Notes: generated by a model not told the origin, from the sequence alone. A stretch of 64,000 bases of DNA from Sphingomonas pituitosa NBRC 102491 (GCF_001598435.1 NZ_BCYY01000021.1:30982-94981); one strand, 5' to 3'. Counted from the first letter of the stretch, positions 41,976 through 51,677 are shown. Made by a program: numbers and translations.

Positions 41976-43259
41976 TTACTTGCCGATGCAGAATTTTCCG
42001 AACAGGGCGTCCAGCACATCCTCCACCCCGGCGCGACCGGTGATCGCATCCAGCGCCCGACGGGCTGCACGCAGCTCCTCGGCGAAGAGCAGCGGGTCGT
42101 CCAGCAGCGATGCCCGCGCCAAGGCGTCGGCCGCAGCGACGCACCAGCTTCGCTGCCTCGCGTTCAGCGCAACCAGATCCGGCGGCGGCAGCAGCGACGC
42201 CGCCACTTCCGACATGCGGTTCCAGAGCGCCTCAAGGCCCCTTCCCTCGCGCACCGAGACGGAGATCTGCCCATCCCGTGCCAACGCGCGCCCTTCAGCA
42301 TCGGCGCGGGCATGAACCCATAATGCGCAGGCATGGGGCGGCGGCGGATCATCGCCGAGCCAAAGCAACAGATCAGCCTCTGCCAGCGCCTCCCGCGCTC
42401 GTGCGACACCGATTGCTTCCACGGGATCGTTCGTGTCATCCGCCAGCCCCGCCGTATCGATCAGCAGCCAGGCCAGCCCGGCGCGCACCACGGGCACTTC
42501 GATACGATCCCGCGTGGTGCCGGCGATCGGCGAGACGATCGCAGCCTCCCGCTCCGCCAGAGCGTTGAACAGGGTCGACTTGCCTGCATTGGGCGGTCCA
42601 CCCAGCACCACCCGAAGTCCATCGCGTAGTCGCTCCACCGGAGGGCGCGCTGCAACCGCCCCAATGTCGCTACCAAGCGCCGCCGCAGCGGCCCGCAGGT
42701 CCGGGAGCGGATCGGCGCCCGCGACATCATCTTCGTCGCCATGGTCCAGTTCGGCTTCGATCCGAGCGGCAATGCCGAGCAGCCGCATCGTCCAGTCCTC
42801 CGCCTGGCGCCGCACCGCACCACCCGCGCTGCGGATCGCCGCGCGCCGCTGTCCTTCGGTTTCGGCTGACAGCAGATCACCCAGGCCTTCGGCCTCGCTC
42901 AGATCGAGCCGGCCGTTGAGCAGCGCGCGACGCGTGAACTCGCCCGCTTCCGCCGCGCGCAGGCCCGGCAATGCTCCAAGCGCTGCTTCCACAGCGCGTA
43001 CCACGGCCCTGCCGCCATGCAGATGGAGTTCGGCCAGATCCTCGCCCGTAGCCGATCGGGGCCCAGGAAAGCACAGCAACAGCGCATGGTCGAGCACCTC
43101 GCCCGCCCCGTCCCGCAGCGTTCGGAGCGCAGCATGGCGCGATGCGGGAAGCTCACCGGCAAGATGCTGCACCGCACCAAATGCGTGCGTGCCGCTGATC
43201 CGGAGGACGGCGATCGCCGCCGGGGGCGCGCCGCTGGAAATCGCGAAGATCGTATCCAT
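41976..43259 (-). CDS. mnmE: tRNA modification GTPase MnmE
   Basis: 427 residues, partner of MnmG. The N-terminal tetrahydrofolate-binding domain (TIFAISSGAPPAAIAVLRISG), helical domain and inserted G domain are present: G1 GGPPNAGKSTLF, G2 GTTRD, G3 DTAGL. The C-terminal CIGK carries the essential Cys. G4, normally NKxD, reads HARAD in a shortened loop (LWVHARADAEG), so guanine recognition may differ. It is somewhat shorter than E. coli MnmE (454). Confidence 0.95.
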   Translation of the reverse strand: MDTIFAISSGAPPAAIAVLRISGTHAFGAVQHLAGELPASRHAALRTLRDGAGEVLDHALLLCFPGPRSATGEDLAELHLHGGRAVVRAVEAALGALPGLRAAEAGEFTRRALLNGRLDLSEAEGLGDLLSAETEGQRRAAIRSAGGAVRRQAEDWTMRLLGIAARIEAELDHGDEDDVAGADPLPDLRAAAAALGSDIGAVAARPPVERLRDGLRVVLGGPPNAGKSTLFNALAEREAAIVSPIAGTTRDRIEVPVVRAGLAWLLIDTAGLADDTNDPVEAIGVARAREALAEADLLLWLGDDPPPPHACALWVHARADAEGRALARDGQISVSVREGRGLEALWNRMSEVAASLLPPPDLVALNARQRSWCVAAADALARASLLDDPLLFAEELRAARRALDAITGRAGVEDVLDALFGKFCIGK

Positions 43260-43269
43260 GCCGATCGCG

Positions 43270-43506
43270 TCAGCTTCCCGGCTTCTTGGTGGCTGCGTCG
43301 AACAGGCCGCGCCAGAAGTTCATGCCCGCCTCGCCCATCGGCGCCCAGCTGCGCATCATCTGCTCAAAGCCTTCGGGGGTGCCGTGGTTCTCGATCGCCT
43401 GCACCATCAGCTGCACATAGCGATCATGAACCGGAGTAAGGTCCGGCAAGCCCATGGCGCGACGCGCTTCTTCCGGCGTACACTCGACTTCGACGTTGAT
43501 CTTCAT
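43270..43506 (-). CDS. DUF6489 family small protein
   Basis: 78 residues: KINVEVECTPEEARRAMGLPDL, then VQLMVQAIENHGTPEGFEQMM and NFWRGLFDAATKK. The pattern matches the small DUF6489 family of sphingomonads. The function is unknown. It sits ten bases ahead of mnmE and is probably co-transcribed with it; no export signal. Confidence 0.85.
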   Translation of the reverse strand: MKINVEVECTPEEARRAMGLPDLTPVHDRYVQLMVQAIENHGTPEGFEQMMRSWAPMGEAGMNFWRGLFDAATKKPGS

Positions 43507-43552
43507 GAGCTTCCTTCCGCGCTTGAGCGCATGCCCGGCCCCCTGCTAGGCC

Positions 43553-44038
43553 ATGGCCATGTATGCGCGCGACCATGCCCTGATCGCAACGCCCATCGGC
43601 CCGATCCGGATCGAAGGCGATGATCGGCAACTGGCGCGGATCGCCATCGGCGCAGAGGGTCCGCCGGCGTGGGGGACCAGCCCGGTCGTTCGGGCAGCGG
43701 TGGAGCAGCTTCAGCAATGGTTGGCGGGTGCGCGGCGCGACTTCACCCTGCCGCTGGCGCCGCCGCCAACGCCGCGCGGCGCTATCCTTCGAGATGGCTT
43801 GATCGCCGTGCCGTTCGGGTCGACCCTCAGCTATGGTGATCTTTCACGCGCGCTGGGTTCCAGCGCTCGGGCGATCGGACAACTTTGCGCGCGTAATCCG
43901 TTTCCCATCCTGGTTCCCTGCCACCGCGTGCTGAACCAGGGCGACGGGCTGGGTGCCTATTCGGCCGGGCAAGGGCCGACGACCAAATCCTGGCTGCTCG
44001 AGCATGAGCGGCGCCTAACCGGAGAGTATCTGCTATGA
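43553..44038 (+). CDS. ogt: methylated-DNA-protein cysteine methyltransferase
   Basis: 161-residue suicide repair protein. The acceptor Cys is in ILVPCHRVLNQGDGLGAYS, with the preceding helix-turn-helix GSTLSYGDLSRALGSSARAIGQLCARNP. The N-terminal domain is short and poorly conserved, as usual. ATG codons at 43553 and 43559 are both possible starts. Its stop overlaps the dienelactone hydrolase start (ATGA). It is divergent from DUF6489. Confidence 0.9.
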   Translation: MAMYARDHALIATPIGPIRIEGDDRQLARIAIGAEGPPAWGTSPVVRAAVEQLQQWLAGARRDFTLPLAPPPTPRGAILRDGLIAVPFGSTLSYGDLSRALGSSARAIGQLCARNPFPILVPCHRVLNQGDGLGAYSAGQGPTTKSWLLEHERRLTGEYLL

Positions 44039-44730
44039 GCACCATGACGATCGACGCGCTGGACGAGAGCGGCAGCTTCTCCGCCTATGTAGCGCGTCCG
44101 GAAGGGTCTCCCCGCGCTGGCATCATCGTGATCCAGGAGATCTTCGGCGTGAACGAAGGCATCCGTCAGAAGTGCGAGGATTTCGCACGGGAAGGCTATC
44201 TCGCGGTGGCACCCGACCTGTTCTGGCGGCTCGGCCCCGGCATCGAACTCGACGCCGACGTGCCGGAAGAAATGCAGCAGGCCTTCGACCTGTTCGGCAA
44301 GTTCGACCAGGATCAGGGCATCGCCGATATCGAGTCGACCATCCAGACGGTGCGTGCCGAGCTGGGCGGCGGCAAGGTCGGCGCGGTCGGCTTCTGCCTG
44401 GGCGGACGCCTCGCCTACATGACCGCAGCGCGCACCGATATCGACGCGAGCGTCGGCTATTATGCGGTAGGCATCGACGGGTTGCTCGGCGAGAAGCATG
44501 CCATCGCCAAGCCGCTGCTGCTGCACATCCCGGTCGCCGATCACTTCGTCTCGCCCGAAGTGCAGGCGAAGATGCACGAAGGCCTGGACGACCACCCCAA
44601 GGTGACACTGTACGACTATCCGGGCGAGGATCACGGCTTCGCCGCGGAACTGGGCAAGCGCCGTTCGGAAGCGGCGGCGCAGCTTGCCGACCAGCGCACC
44701 GCGGATTTCTTCGCCGAGCATCTCGGCTGA
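44035..44730 (+). CDS. dienelactone hydrolase family protein
   Basis: 231-residue alpha/beta hydrolase. The nucleophile Cys is in VGAVGFCLGGRLAYMTAA; Asp in HIPVADHFVSPEV and His in YPGEDHGFAAE complete the triad. IIVIQEIFGVNEGIRQKCE is the typical N-terminal motif with the Glu that activates Cys. The substrate is unknown; no aromatic-degradation genes are adjacent, so a general carboxymethylenebutenolidase-like role is all that can be said. Confidence 0.93.
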   Translation: MSTMTIDALDESGSFSAYVARPEGSPRAGIIVIQEIFGVNEGIRQKCEDFAREGYLAVAPDLFWRLGPGIELDADVPEEMQQAFDLFGKFDQDQGIADIESTIQTVRAELGGGKVGAVGFCLGGRLAYMTAARTDIDASVGYYAVGIDGLLGEKHAIAKPLLLHIPVADHFVSPEVQAKMHEGLDDHPKVTLYDYPGEDHGFAAELGKRRSEAAAQLADQRTADFFAEHLG

Positions 44731-44740
44731 GGACGCCCTT

Positions 44741-44765
44741 CCCCTCCCTGCCGCGCAGGGAGGGG
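44741..44765. terminator. hairpin between convergent dienelactone hydrolase and terC
   Basis: CCCCTCCCTGC-CGC-GCAGGGAGGGG, a perfect 11-bp stem with a three-base loop at a convergent junction. It shares the CTCCC...GGGAG core with hairpins at 6627, 34362 and 58103. Confidence 0.5.
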
Positions 44766-44775
44766 TCCCAAGGCT

Positions 44776-45495
44776 TTAGAACAGACTGGTGAGCCCCACG
44801 GTGCCGGGCGTGCCGACCCAGCCTTCGTAGATCATCTTGAACGCAACGAAGACGATCACCGCAAGGCCGATATAGGCGATCCAGCGGTGGCGATCGATCA
44901 GCTTGGCGATGAGGTTCGCCGCCAGCCCCATCAGCGCCACCGACAGCAGCAGCCCGACCACCAGAATGCCGGGATGCTCGCGCGCCGCGCCGGCCACCGC
45001 CAGCACGTTGTCGAGGCTCATCGAGACGTCGGCCACCGCAACCGCCCAGGCGGCACCGGCGAAACTGCGCGCCGAACGCACGCCCGAATGCTCGTCGCCC
45101 TCGATCTCCGCCGACCCTGCGCTCTCGCCGCCATGGCGGATCTCGCGCCAGAACTTCCAGCTGACCCAGAGCAGCAGCAAGCCGCCCGCGAAGATCAGCC
45201 CGACAATGCCCATCAGCCAGCTGACGATCAGCGCGAAGGCGATGCGCAGCACTAGGGCCGCGCCGATGCCGATCAGGATCACCTTCTTGCGCTGCTCGGC
45301 GGGCAGCCCTGCCGCCAGCGCGCCGACGACGATGGCGTTGTCGCCCGCCAGCACCAGGTCGATCATCAGCACCGACCCGAATGCGGCCAGCGCGGCCGGA
45401 TCGCCGAGGTTGGAGAAATCGGCGACGATGTGCTGCCAGATGTCGAGCGGCGAGCCGATGCCGCCCGCAGCGGCGCTGAGAAGAAGATCGATCAT
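44776..45495 (-). CDS. TerC family integral membrane protein
   Basis: 239 residues with about seven hydrophobic helices. LMIDLVLAGDNAIVVGALAAGL and AVAVADVSMSLDNVLAVAGAA carry the paired acidic LxxDNA/LDNV motifs of the TerC/YjbE family, linked to manganese export or metal loading of exported proteins. A hydrophilic loop (about 120-145) separates the halves. No yybP-ykoY riboswitch was recognised upstream; the preceding element is the rho terminator. Confidence 0.92.
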   Translation of the reverse strand: MIDLLLSAAAGGIGSPLDIWQHIVADFSNLGDPAALAAFGSVLMIDLVLAGDNAIVVGALAAGLPAEQRKKVILIGIGAALVLRIAFALIVSWLMGIVGLIFAGGLLLLWVSWKFWREIRHGGESAGSAEIEGDEHSGVRSARSFAGAAWAVAVADVSMSLDNVLAVAGAAREHPGILVVGLLLSVALMGLAANLIAKLIDRHRWIAYIGLAVIVFVAFKMIYEGWVGTPGTVGLTSLF

Positions 45496-45572
45496 GCCGA
45501 AACCCTAGCGCTCCCGTCCGTACAAGCAACGCCTACGCTGCCCAAGCCGACACGTTCCCGGCGGCCCCACGC

Positions 45573-45602
45573 AAAAAGGCCGGGCGCAAGGGCCCGGCCT
45601 TT
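45573..45602 (-). terminator. intrinsic terminator of rho
   Basis: Minus-strand hairpin AAAGGCCGGGC / GCCCGGCCTTT (11 bp, six-base loop) followed by a T-run formed with the stem end (TTTTT). It lies 26 bases past the rho stop and ahead of terC. Confidence 0.8.
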
Positions 45603-45627
45603 CCGAAATATAACGGGAACCGCTGCG

Positions 45628-46884
<1,257 letters not shown>

Positions 46885-46988
46885 GTAAGGTCCGGAAATT
46901 CTAAGGGGGAGAGCGTCGATCGGCGATAGGTACGCGCAGGATTCGATGCTTGAAGGAAGGATGCACCGAGGTCCGGTACACGGCCACA

Positions 46989-47017
46989 AAATTAGGTACC
47001 GGCTCTCGCCAAGTCAA
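46989..47017 (-). promoter_or_regulatory. sigma70 promoter of rho
   Basis: On the minus strand TTGACT (47017-47012), 17-base spacer, TAATTT (46994-46989). Transcription would begin near 46982 and give a leader of almost 100 bases, in keeping with autoregulated rho leaders elsewhere. Confidence 0.7.
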
Positions 47018-47060
47018 CTGCGATTCGGCGCAGATTTACCCGCGCCGATCGCAGTGTTTC

Positions 47061-47513
47061 TCAGAACGGCTTCACCTCGGCGAGGATGACGATGAAGACC
47101 AGCGCCAGCGCCGGTACCTCGTTGAGGAAGCGCAGCGTACGGGTGGCGATCGGCGCCTGCCCGCGCGCCAGCTTCTTCGCATAGCCGACCGCCCAGCCAT
47201 GATAGCCGCTGAGCAGCACGACGAGCAGCAGCTTGGCATGGAGCCAGCCGATCCCGGCCTGCCCGTCGAACAGCCCGATATTGGCCGACAGCGCCAGCCC
47301 GAGCACCCAGACGATGACCAGCGACGGGGTGAGGATCATCCGCCGCAGCATGCCCTCGCGCTTCGCCCATGCCGCCGCCTCGGGCGTGCCCAGCGCCTCC
47401 TGATGGTGGATCAGGTAGCGCGGGAACAGGAACAGCCCCGCCATCCAGAACACCACGAAGATGACGTGGAACGCCTTCACCCAGAGATAGGCATTGCCCA
47501 GCCAGCCGATCAT
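47061..47513 (-). CDS. hemJ: protoporphyrinogen IX oxidase HemJ
   Basis: 150-residue inner membrane protein with four helices. KAFHVIFVVFWMAGLFLFPRYLIHHQEA holds the conserved His, and WLHAKLLLVVLLSGYHGW the second heme-ligand-type motif; the terminal FLNEVPALALVFIVILAEVKPF is typical. It oxidises protoporphyrinogen IX. The start overlaps the hemE stop, which places two heme steps in one operon. Confidence 0.95.
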   Translation of the reverse strand: MIGWLGNAYLWVKAFHVIFVVFWMAGLFLFPRYLIHHQEALGTPEAAAWAKREGMLRRMILTPSLVIVWVLGLALSANIGLFDGQAGIGWLHAKLLLVVLLSGYHGWAVGYAKKLARGQAPIATRTLRFLNEVPALALVFIVILAEVKPF

Positions 47514-48556
47514 GCTGCGGTTCCTCGTACGCGGGCCAGCAGCTGCTCGACATGCGCGATCGGCGTGTCGGGCAGGATGCCGTGCCCCAGGTTGAACACA
47601 TGCGGCCGCTCCGGGAAGGCGGCCAGGATCCGGTCAATCGCGCCATCGAGCACCGCGCCGCCGGTGATCAGCGCCAGCGGATCGAGATTGCCCTGCACCG
47701 GCAGCCCCTCCGGAAGCACTGCGTTCGCCCATGCAGGATCAACCGTCTCGTCGAGTCCGATCGCATCGACCCCGGTTTCGCGGGCATAGGCGGCGAGTTT
47801 GCCCCCTGCCCCCTTCGGGAATCCAATCACGGGCACCAGATCCCGGACGGCCGCCGCGATCCGCGCGTTGGGGGCGATCACCCAGCGTTCGAACTGGGCC
47901 GGGCTGAGGCTGCCCGACCAGCTGTCGAACAGCTGCACCGCCTCGACCCCCGCTTCGGCCTGGGCGCGCAGATAGGCGATGGTCTGGTCGGCGATGCGAT
48001 CGACCAGCGCCTGCATCAGGCCCTCGTCGCGATAGGCGAGCCTTCGCGCCTCGGCCTGTTCGCGGCTGCCCTGCCCGGCGATCATGTAGGTCGCCACGGT
48101 CCAGGGGGAGCCCGCAAAGCCCAGGAAGGTGGTCTGAGGCTCCAGGGCCGCCTTTACCCGCCGAATCGTGCCGTAGATGGGCTCCAGGACGCTGGAATCG
48201 GCATCGAAGCCGTCGAGCACGTCGCGTGTGGTCACCGTCGGCGCGAGTCTGGGGCCCTCGCCGGTCTCGAACCAGAGCTGCTGGCCGAGCGCCATCGGCA
48301 CCACCAGGATGTCGGAAAACAGGATCGCGCCGTCCATGCCGAAGCGGCGGATCGGTTGCAGCGTCACTTCCGCTGCCGCGTCGGAATCCATCGCGAGCGC
48401 GAGGAACCCGCCCTTCTCGGCACGGAGCGCACGGTATTCGGGCAGGTATCGGCCGGCCTGGCGCATGAGCCAGATGGGCGGAACGGGCTGGCGAGTCCCT
48501 GTCAGGGTCGCGAGCAGCGGCTTGGAAGCACGAAGAGTCAGAGCCGGGATCCCCAC
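47510..48556 (-). CDS. hemE: uroporphyrinogen decarboxylase
   Basis: 348-residue TIM-barrel enzyme converting uroporphyrinogen III to coproporphyrinogen III. PIWLMRQAGRYLPEYRALRA, ILFSDILVVPMALG (catalytic Asp), FAGSPWTVATYMIAG, QLFDSWSGSLSP and FNLGHGILPDTPIAHVE are all present. Its 5' end faces the proposed origin of replication, the same placement as in Caulobacter. Confidence 0.97.
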   Translation of the reverse strand: MGIPALTLRASKPLLATLTGTRQPVPPIWLMRQAGRYLPEYRALRAEKGGFLALAMDSDAAAEVTLQPIRRFGMDGAILFSDILVVPMALGQQLWFETGEGPRLAPTVTTRDVLDGFDADSSVLEPIYGTIRRVKAALEPQTTFLGFAGSPWTVATYMIAGQGSREQAEARRLAYRDEGLMQALVDRIADQTIAYLRAQAEAGVEAVQLFDSWSGSLSPAQFERWVIAPNARIAAAVRDLVPVIGFPKGAGGKLAAYARETGVDAIGLDETVDPAWANAVLPEGLPVQGNLDPLALITGGAVLDGAIDRILAAFPERPHVFNLGHGILPDTPIAHVEQLLARVRGTAA

Positions 48557-48687
48557 TACTATAAGATTCGATTCTCAGGATGTTGGAGTCTGTTGGCCGG
48601 TGAAAGCCGGGGCTTATGGTGATGTGAGTCAGTTGCCAACAATTTGACTCCTGCTGCCATCCGGAATCGCACGGATTCGGAAAATCT

Positions 48688-48713
48688 GTCCACAGGACTC
48701 ACAGGCTGTGGAC
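48688..48713. promoter_or_regulatory. inverted pair of DnaA-box-like sequences
   Basis: GTCCACAG, ten bases, CTGTGGAC: two head-to-head 7/9-type boxes (TNGTCCACA) in the proposed origin. Confidence 0.55.
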
Positions 48714-48738
48714 CGAAAGTACAAGCTGGGGATGCGGC

Positions 48739-48747
48739 TGTGGACGA
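48739..48747 (-). promoter_or_regulatory. DnaA-box-like sequence
   Basis: The complement reads TCGTCCACA, the same GTCCACA core as the inverted pair 26 bases away. Confidence 0.45.
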
Positions 48748-48818
48748 ATCAAGCGGCGAATCCCGAATCACGGCGGGTTGGCCGGGTGCCGAGGTTACGC
48801 TACCGCTTGTTCGCCATG

Positions 48819-48827
48819 TTATGCACA
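48819..48827 (+). promoter_or_regulatory. DnaA box TTATGCACA
   Basis: Exact match to TTWTNCACA. It overlaps an upstream in-frame ATG (48821) of the following gene. Confidence 0.55.
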
Positions 48828-48844
48828 GATCGGTCCCCAGCCTG

Positions 48845-49660
48845 ATGCGGCTGCACCTGCACCTGCTCTCGGACTCCACCGGGGAGACGCTGGAAAACAT
48901 CGCCAAGGCGGCGCTGGCGCAGTTCGACGATGTCGAGCCGCTGCGGCATTTCTGGCCGATGGTGCGCAGCGAGGCGCATCTCGAGCGCATCCTGCAGGAG
49001 ATCGCGCAGAACCCGGGCCTGGTCATCTACACGCTGGTCAATCGCGACATCCGCCGCATGCTCGAGACGCGCTGCCGCGCGCTGGGGCTGCCGGCGATCG
49101 CGCCGCTCGACCAGGTGAGCCACGCGCTGTCCAACCTGCTCGGCCAGGAAGCCAAGGCGCGGCCGGGGCGGCAGCACATGCTCGACGCCGCCTATTTCGC
49201 CCGCGTCGATGCGATCCAGTTCACCATCGCGCATGACGACGGCATCGGCTGGGAGGATTGGGAAGAGAGCGACATTCTGCTCGCCGGCGTCTCGCGCTCG
49301 TCGAAGACGCCGACCTCGATCTATCTCGCCAACCGCGGCTACAAGGTGTCGAACATCCCGGTGGTGGTGGAATCGCCGCCCCCGGCCAAGCTGTTCCAGC
49401 TCAAGCGGCCGCTGATCGTCGGCCTCACCACCAGCGCCGACCGGCTGGTGCAGATCCGCCGCAACCGGCTGCTCTCGCTCAACCAGGCGCCGGAGACCGA
49501 TTATGTCGACCAGGAAGCGGTGCAGCGCGAAATTGCCTTTGCCCGGCGGATGTTCGCCGATCATGGCTGGCCGGTGATCGACGTCACCCGGCGCTCGATC
49601 GAGGAAACCGCGGCTGCGATCATCCAGCTGTGCAACGACCGTGAAATGGACCGCCGATAA
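48845..49660 (+). CDS. PEP synthase regulatory protein / kinase-pyrophosphorylase (PPSR, DUF299)
   Basis: 271 residues. LHLLSDSTGETLENIAKAALAQF opens the DUF299 domain and the P-loop-like GVSRSSKTPTSIYLANRGYK lies near 150-160. The family phosphorylates and dephosphorylates PEP synthase or pyruvate phosphate dikinase using ADP and phosphate. Starts at 48845 and 48821 are both possible. It is the first rightward gene after the proposed origin, ahead of maf-aroE-coaE-dnaQ, the order seen in Caulobacter. Confidence 0.93.
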   Translation: MRLHLHLLSDSTGETLENIAKAALAQFDDVEPLRHFWPMVRSEAHLERILQEIAQNPGLVIYTLVNRDIRRMLETRCRALGLPAIAPLDQVSHALSNLLGQEAKARPGRQHMLDAAYFARVDAIQFTIAHDDGIGWEDWEESDILLAGVSRSSKTPTSIYLANRGYKVSNIPVVVESPPPAKLFQLKRPLIVGLTTSADRLVQIRRNRLLSLNQAPETDYVDQEAVQREIAFARRMFADHGWPVIDVTRRSIEETAAAIIQLCNDREMDRR

Positions 49661-49662
49661 AG

Positions 49663-50262
49663 ATGCTTACCCTCGTTCTCGCCTCGCAGAGCGCCTCGCG
49701 CCGGGCGATGCTCGATGCCGCCGGCGTGGCGCATGAGGCGCTGCCCGCGCTGGTCGACGAAGCCAGCGCGAAGGAATCGCTGCTCGCCGAGGGCACGAGC
49801 CCCCGCGATCTCGCCGATGCGCTTGCCGAACTGAAGGCGCTCAAGGTTTCGCGCATGGCCCCGCAGGCACTGGTGCTGGGCGGCGATTCGCTCGTCGCGC
49901 TCGACGACGGCAGCCTGCTCGACAAGCCGGAGAGCCGCGAGCAGGCGCGCGACCATCTCCAGCGCATGTCGGGCAAGACGCACGAACTCTATAGCGCGGC
50001 GGTGATCGCCGAGGGCGGCCGCCCGGTGTGGCGCCACGTCGATCGCGCGCGGCTGCACGTGCGCCCGTTGAGCGATGCGTTCATCGAATCGTACCTCGAT
50101 GCGGAATGGCCGGCGATCGCCGGCTGTGTCGGCTGCTTCCGGATCGAGGGACCGGGCGTGCAGCTGTTCCACCGCACCGAGGGCAGCCATTTCACCATTC
50201 TCGGCATGCCGTTGCTGCCGATTCTCGACTATCTGCGCACCCGGGGAGTGATGCCCAAGTGA
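49663..50262 (+). CDS. maf: Maf-family nucleoside triphosphate pyrophosphatase
   Basis: 199 residues. LVLASQSASRRAMLDAAGV is the hallmark N-terminus; VLGGDSLVALDDGSLLDKP holds the catalytic Asp; KTHELYSAAVI and GCFRIEGPGVQLF follow. It hydrolyses non-canonical or selected NTPs. Two bases after the PPSR stop; the stop overlaps the aroE GTG start. Confidence 0.95.
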   Translation: MLTLVLASQSASRRAMLDAAGVAHEALPALVDEASAKESLLAEGTSPRDLADALAELKALKVSRMAPQALVLGGDSLVALDDGSLLDKPESREQARDHLQRMSGKTHELYSAAVIAEGGRPVWRHVDRARLHVRPLSDAFIESYLDAEWPAIAGCVGCFRIEGPGVQLFHRTEGSHFTILGMPLLPILDYLRTRGVMPK

Positions 50263-51068
50263 CCCGTTATGCCGAGGTGATCGGCGATCCGATCGCCCAT
50301 TCGAAATCGCCGATTATTCATAAGTTCTGGCTCGATGCGCTGAGCATCGAAGGCGATTATCGCCGTACCCATGTGCTCGATGCCGACCTCGCCGCCTATT
50401 TCGCTCGCGCGAAGGACGATGCCGACTGGCGCGGCTGCAACGTCACAATCCCGCACAAGCTGGCGGTGATGGATCTGGTCGGCGATCCCGGCGGAGTGCG
50501 GAACACGATCGGCGCGATGAACACCGTGATCCGCGGTGAGGACGGCACCCTGATCGGCACCAACACCGATGCCGGCGGCTTCTTCTCGCCGATCGCCGGG
50601 CTGGAGCTGGAGGGCCGCCATGCGGTGGTGGTCGGCGCCGGCGGCGGCGCGCGCGCGGTGCTGTTCGCGCTGTCGCGCGTCGGCATCGGCCGGGTGACCA
50701 TCCTCAACCGCAACGTGCTGAAGGCGGCGGCGATGCTCTCCAGCTTCGGGGTGAAGGGCGACGCGCTGCCGATCGGCGCGCCGCTGCCCGCTGCCGACCT
50801 GCTGGTGAACGCCAGCCCGCTCGGCATGGACGGCCAGCCGCCGCTTGACCTCAACCTCGATCCGCTGCCCGAGCATGCCGTGGTCTACGACATCGTCTAC
50901 GCCCCGCTCGAAACGCCGCTGCTCGCCCAGGCGCGCGACCGCGAGCTGGATACCGTGGACGGGCTCGAGATGCTGGTCGGCCAGGCCGCGCTCGCCTTCG
51001 AGCTCTTCTTCGGCGCCGAGCCCCCGCGCGACCGCGACGAGGAACTGCGCGCGCTGCTCACCGCATGA
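50259..51068 (+). CDS. aroE: shikimate dehydrogenase
   Basis: 269-residue NADPH-dependent enzyme of aromatic amino acid synthesis. Substrate site IAHSKSPIIHKFWL, catalytic Lys in NVTIPHK, the cofactor motif VVVGAGGGARAVLFAL, NRNVLKAA, and YDIVYAPLETPLL are visible. The GTG at 50259 overlaps the maf TGA (GTGA); long upstream extension of the frame is maf shadow. Confidence 0.96.
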   Translation: MTRYAEVIGDPIAHSKSPIIHKFWLDALSIEGDYRRTHVLDADLAAYFARAKDDADWRGCNVTIPHKLAVMDLVGDPGGVRNTIGAMNTVIRGEDGTLIGTNTDAGGFFSPIAGLELEGRHAVVVGAGGGARAVLFALSRVGIGRVTILNRNVLKAAAMLSSFGVKGDALPIGAPLPAADLLVNASPLGMDGQPPLDLNLDPLPEHAVVYDIVYAPLETPLLAQARDRELDTVDGLEMLVGQAALAFELFFGAEPPRDRDEELRALLTA

Positions 51069-51670
51069 GCCACCGGCCGATCGTGCTGGGCCTCACCGGC
51101 TCGATCGGCATGGGCAAGTCGACCGTCGCGGCGATGTTCGCGGCCGCCGGCGTGCCGGTGTTCGATGCGGACGCGGTCGTCCATCATCTCCAGGGGCCGA
51201 ACGGCGCGGCGGTGGCGGCAATCGAGGCCGAGTTTCCCGACACCACCACCGAACTCGGCGTGAATCGCACGCTGCTGCGCGAGGCGGTGATGGCCGACCC
51301 GACCGCCTTCGCCAGACTCGAAGCGATCCTTCATCCCGCCGTCTCCGAGGCGCGCGAGTCGTTCCTGGCAGCGCATGTCGAGTCGCCGCTGGTCGTTCTT
51401 GACGTACCATTGCTGTTCGAGGCGGGCGGCTGGCGGCACGTCGACAAGATCGCGGTCGTTTCGGCGCCAGCGGCGATTCAGCGCGAACGCGTCCTCGCCC
51501 GCCCCGGCATGACCGCCGAGCGGTTCGAGGCGATTCTCGCGCGGCAGCTGCCGGACGCGGAGAAGCGCGCGCGCGCCGACTTCGTCGTCCCTACGCACGA
51601 AGGCCTGCAGGTTACGGAAGATTGCGTACGCGCGGTGATCGCTTGCCTCGCGCCGCCGGTGGGTGGATAA
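51065..51670 (+). CDS. coaE: dephospho-CoA kinase
   Basis: 201-residue final enzyme of coenzyme A synthesis. P-loop GLTGSIGMGKSTVAAMF, DADAVVHHL, LDVPLLFEAGGW and the lid MTAERFEAILARQLPDAEKRARADFVV are typical. It overlaps aroE by four bases. Confidence 0.96.
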   Translation: MSHRPIVLGLTGSIGMGKSTVAAMFAAAGVPVFDADAVVHHLQGPNGAAVAAIEAEFPDTTTELGVNRTLLREAVMADPTAFARLEAILHPAVSEARESFLAAHVESPLVVLDVPLLFEAGGWRHVDKIAVVSAPAAIQRERVLARPGMTAERFEAILARQLPDAEKRARADFVVPTHEGLQVTEDCVRAVIACLAPPVGG

Positions 51671-51677
51671 GCGCTCC

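Larger units (their letters stand above)
48557..48844. other. predicted chromosomal replication origin (oriC)
   Basis: Gene-free region between divergent hemE and the DUF299/PPSR gene, the context of the Caulobacter origin. It holds a perfect inverted pair of GTCCACAG boxes (48688-48713), a third GTCCACA (48739-48747, complement), and TTATGCACA (48819-48827), a full match to TTWTNCACA. Eleven GANTC sites fall between 48565 and 48769, and CGAATC is repeated three times near 48745-48769. A comparatively AT-rich stretch adjoins hemE. Gene orientation flips here in both directions. Not confirmed by skew or experiment. Confidence 0.7.
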
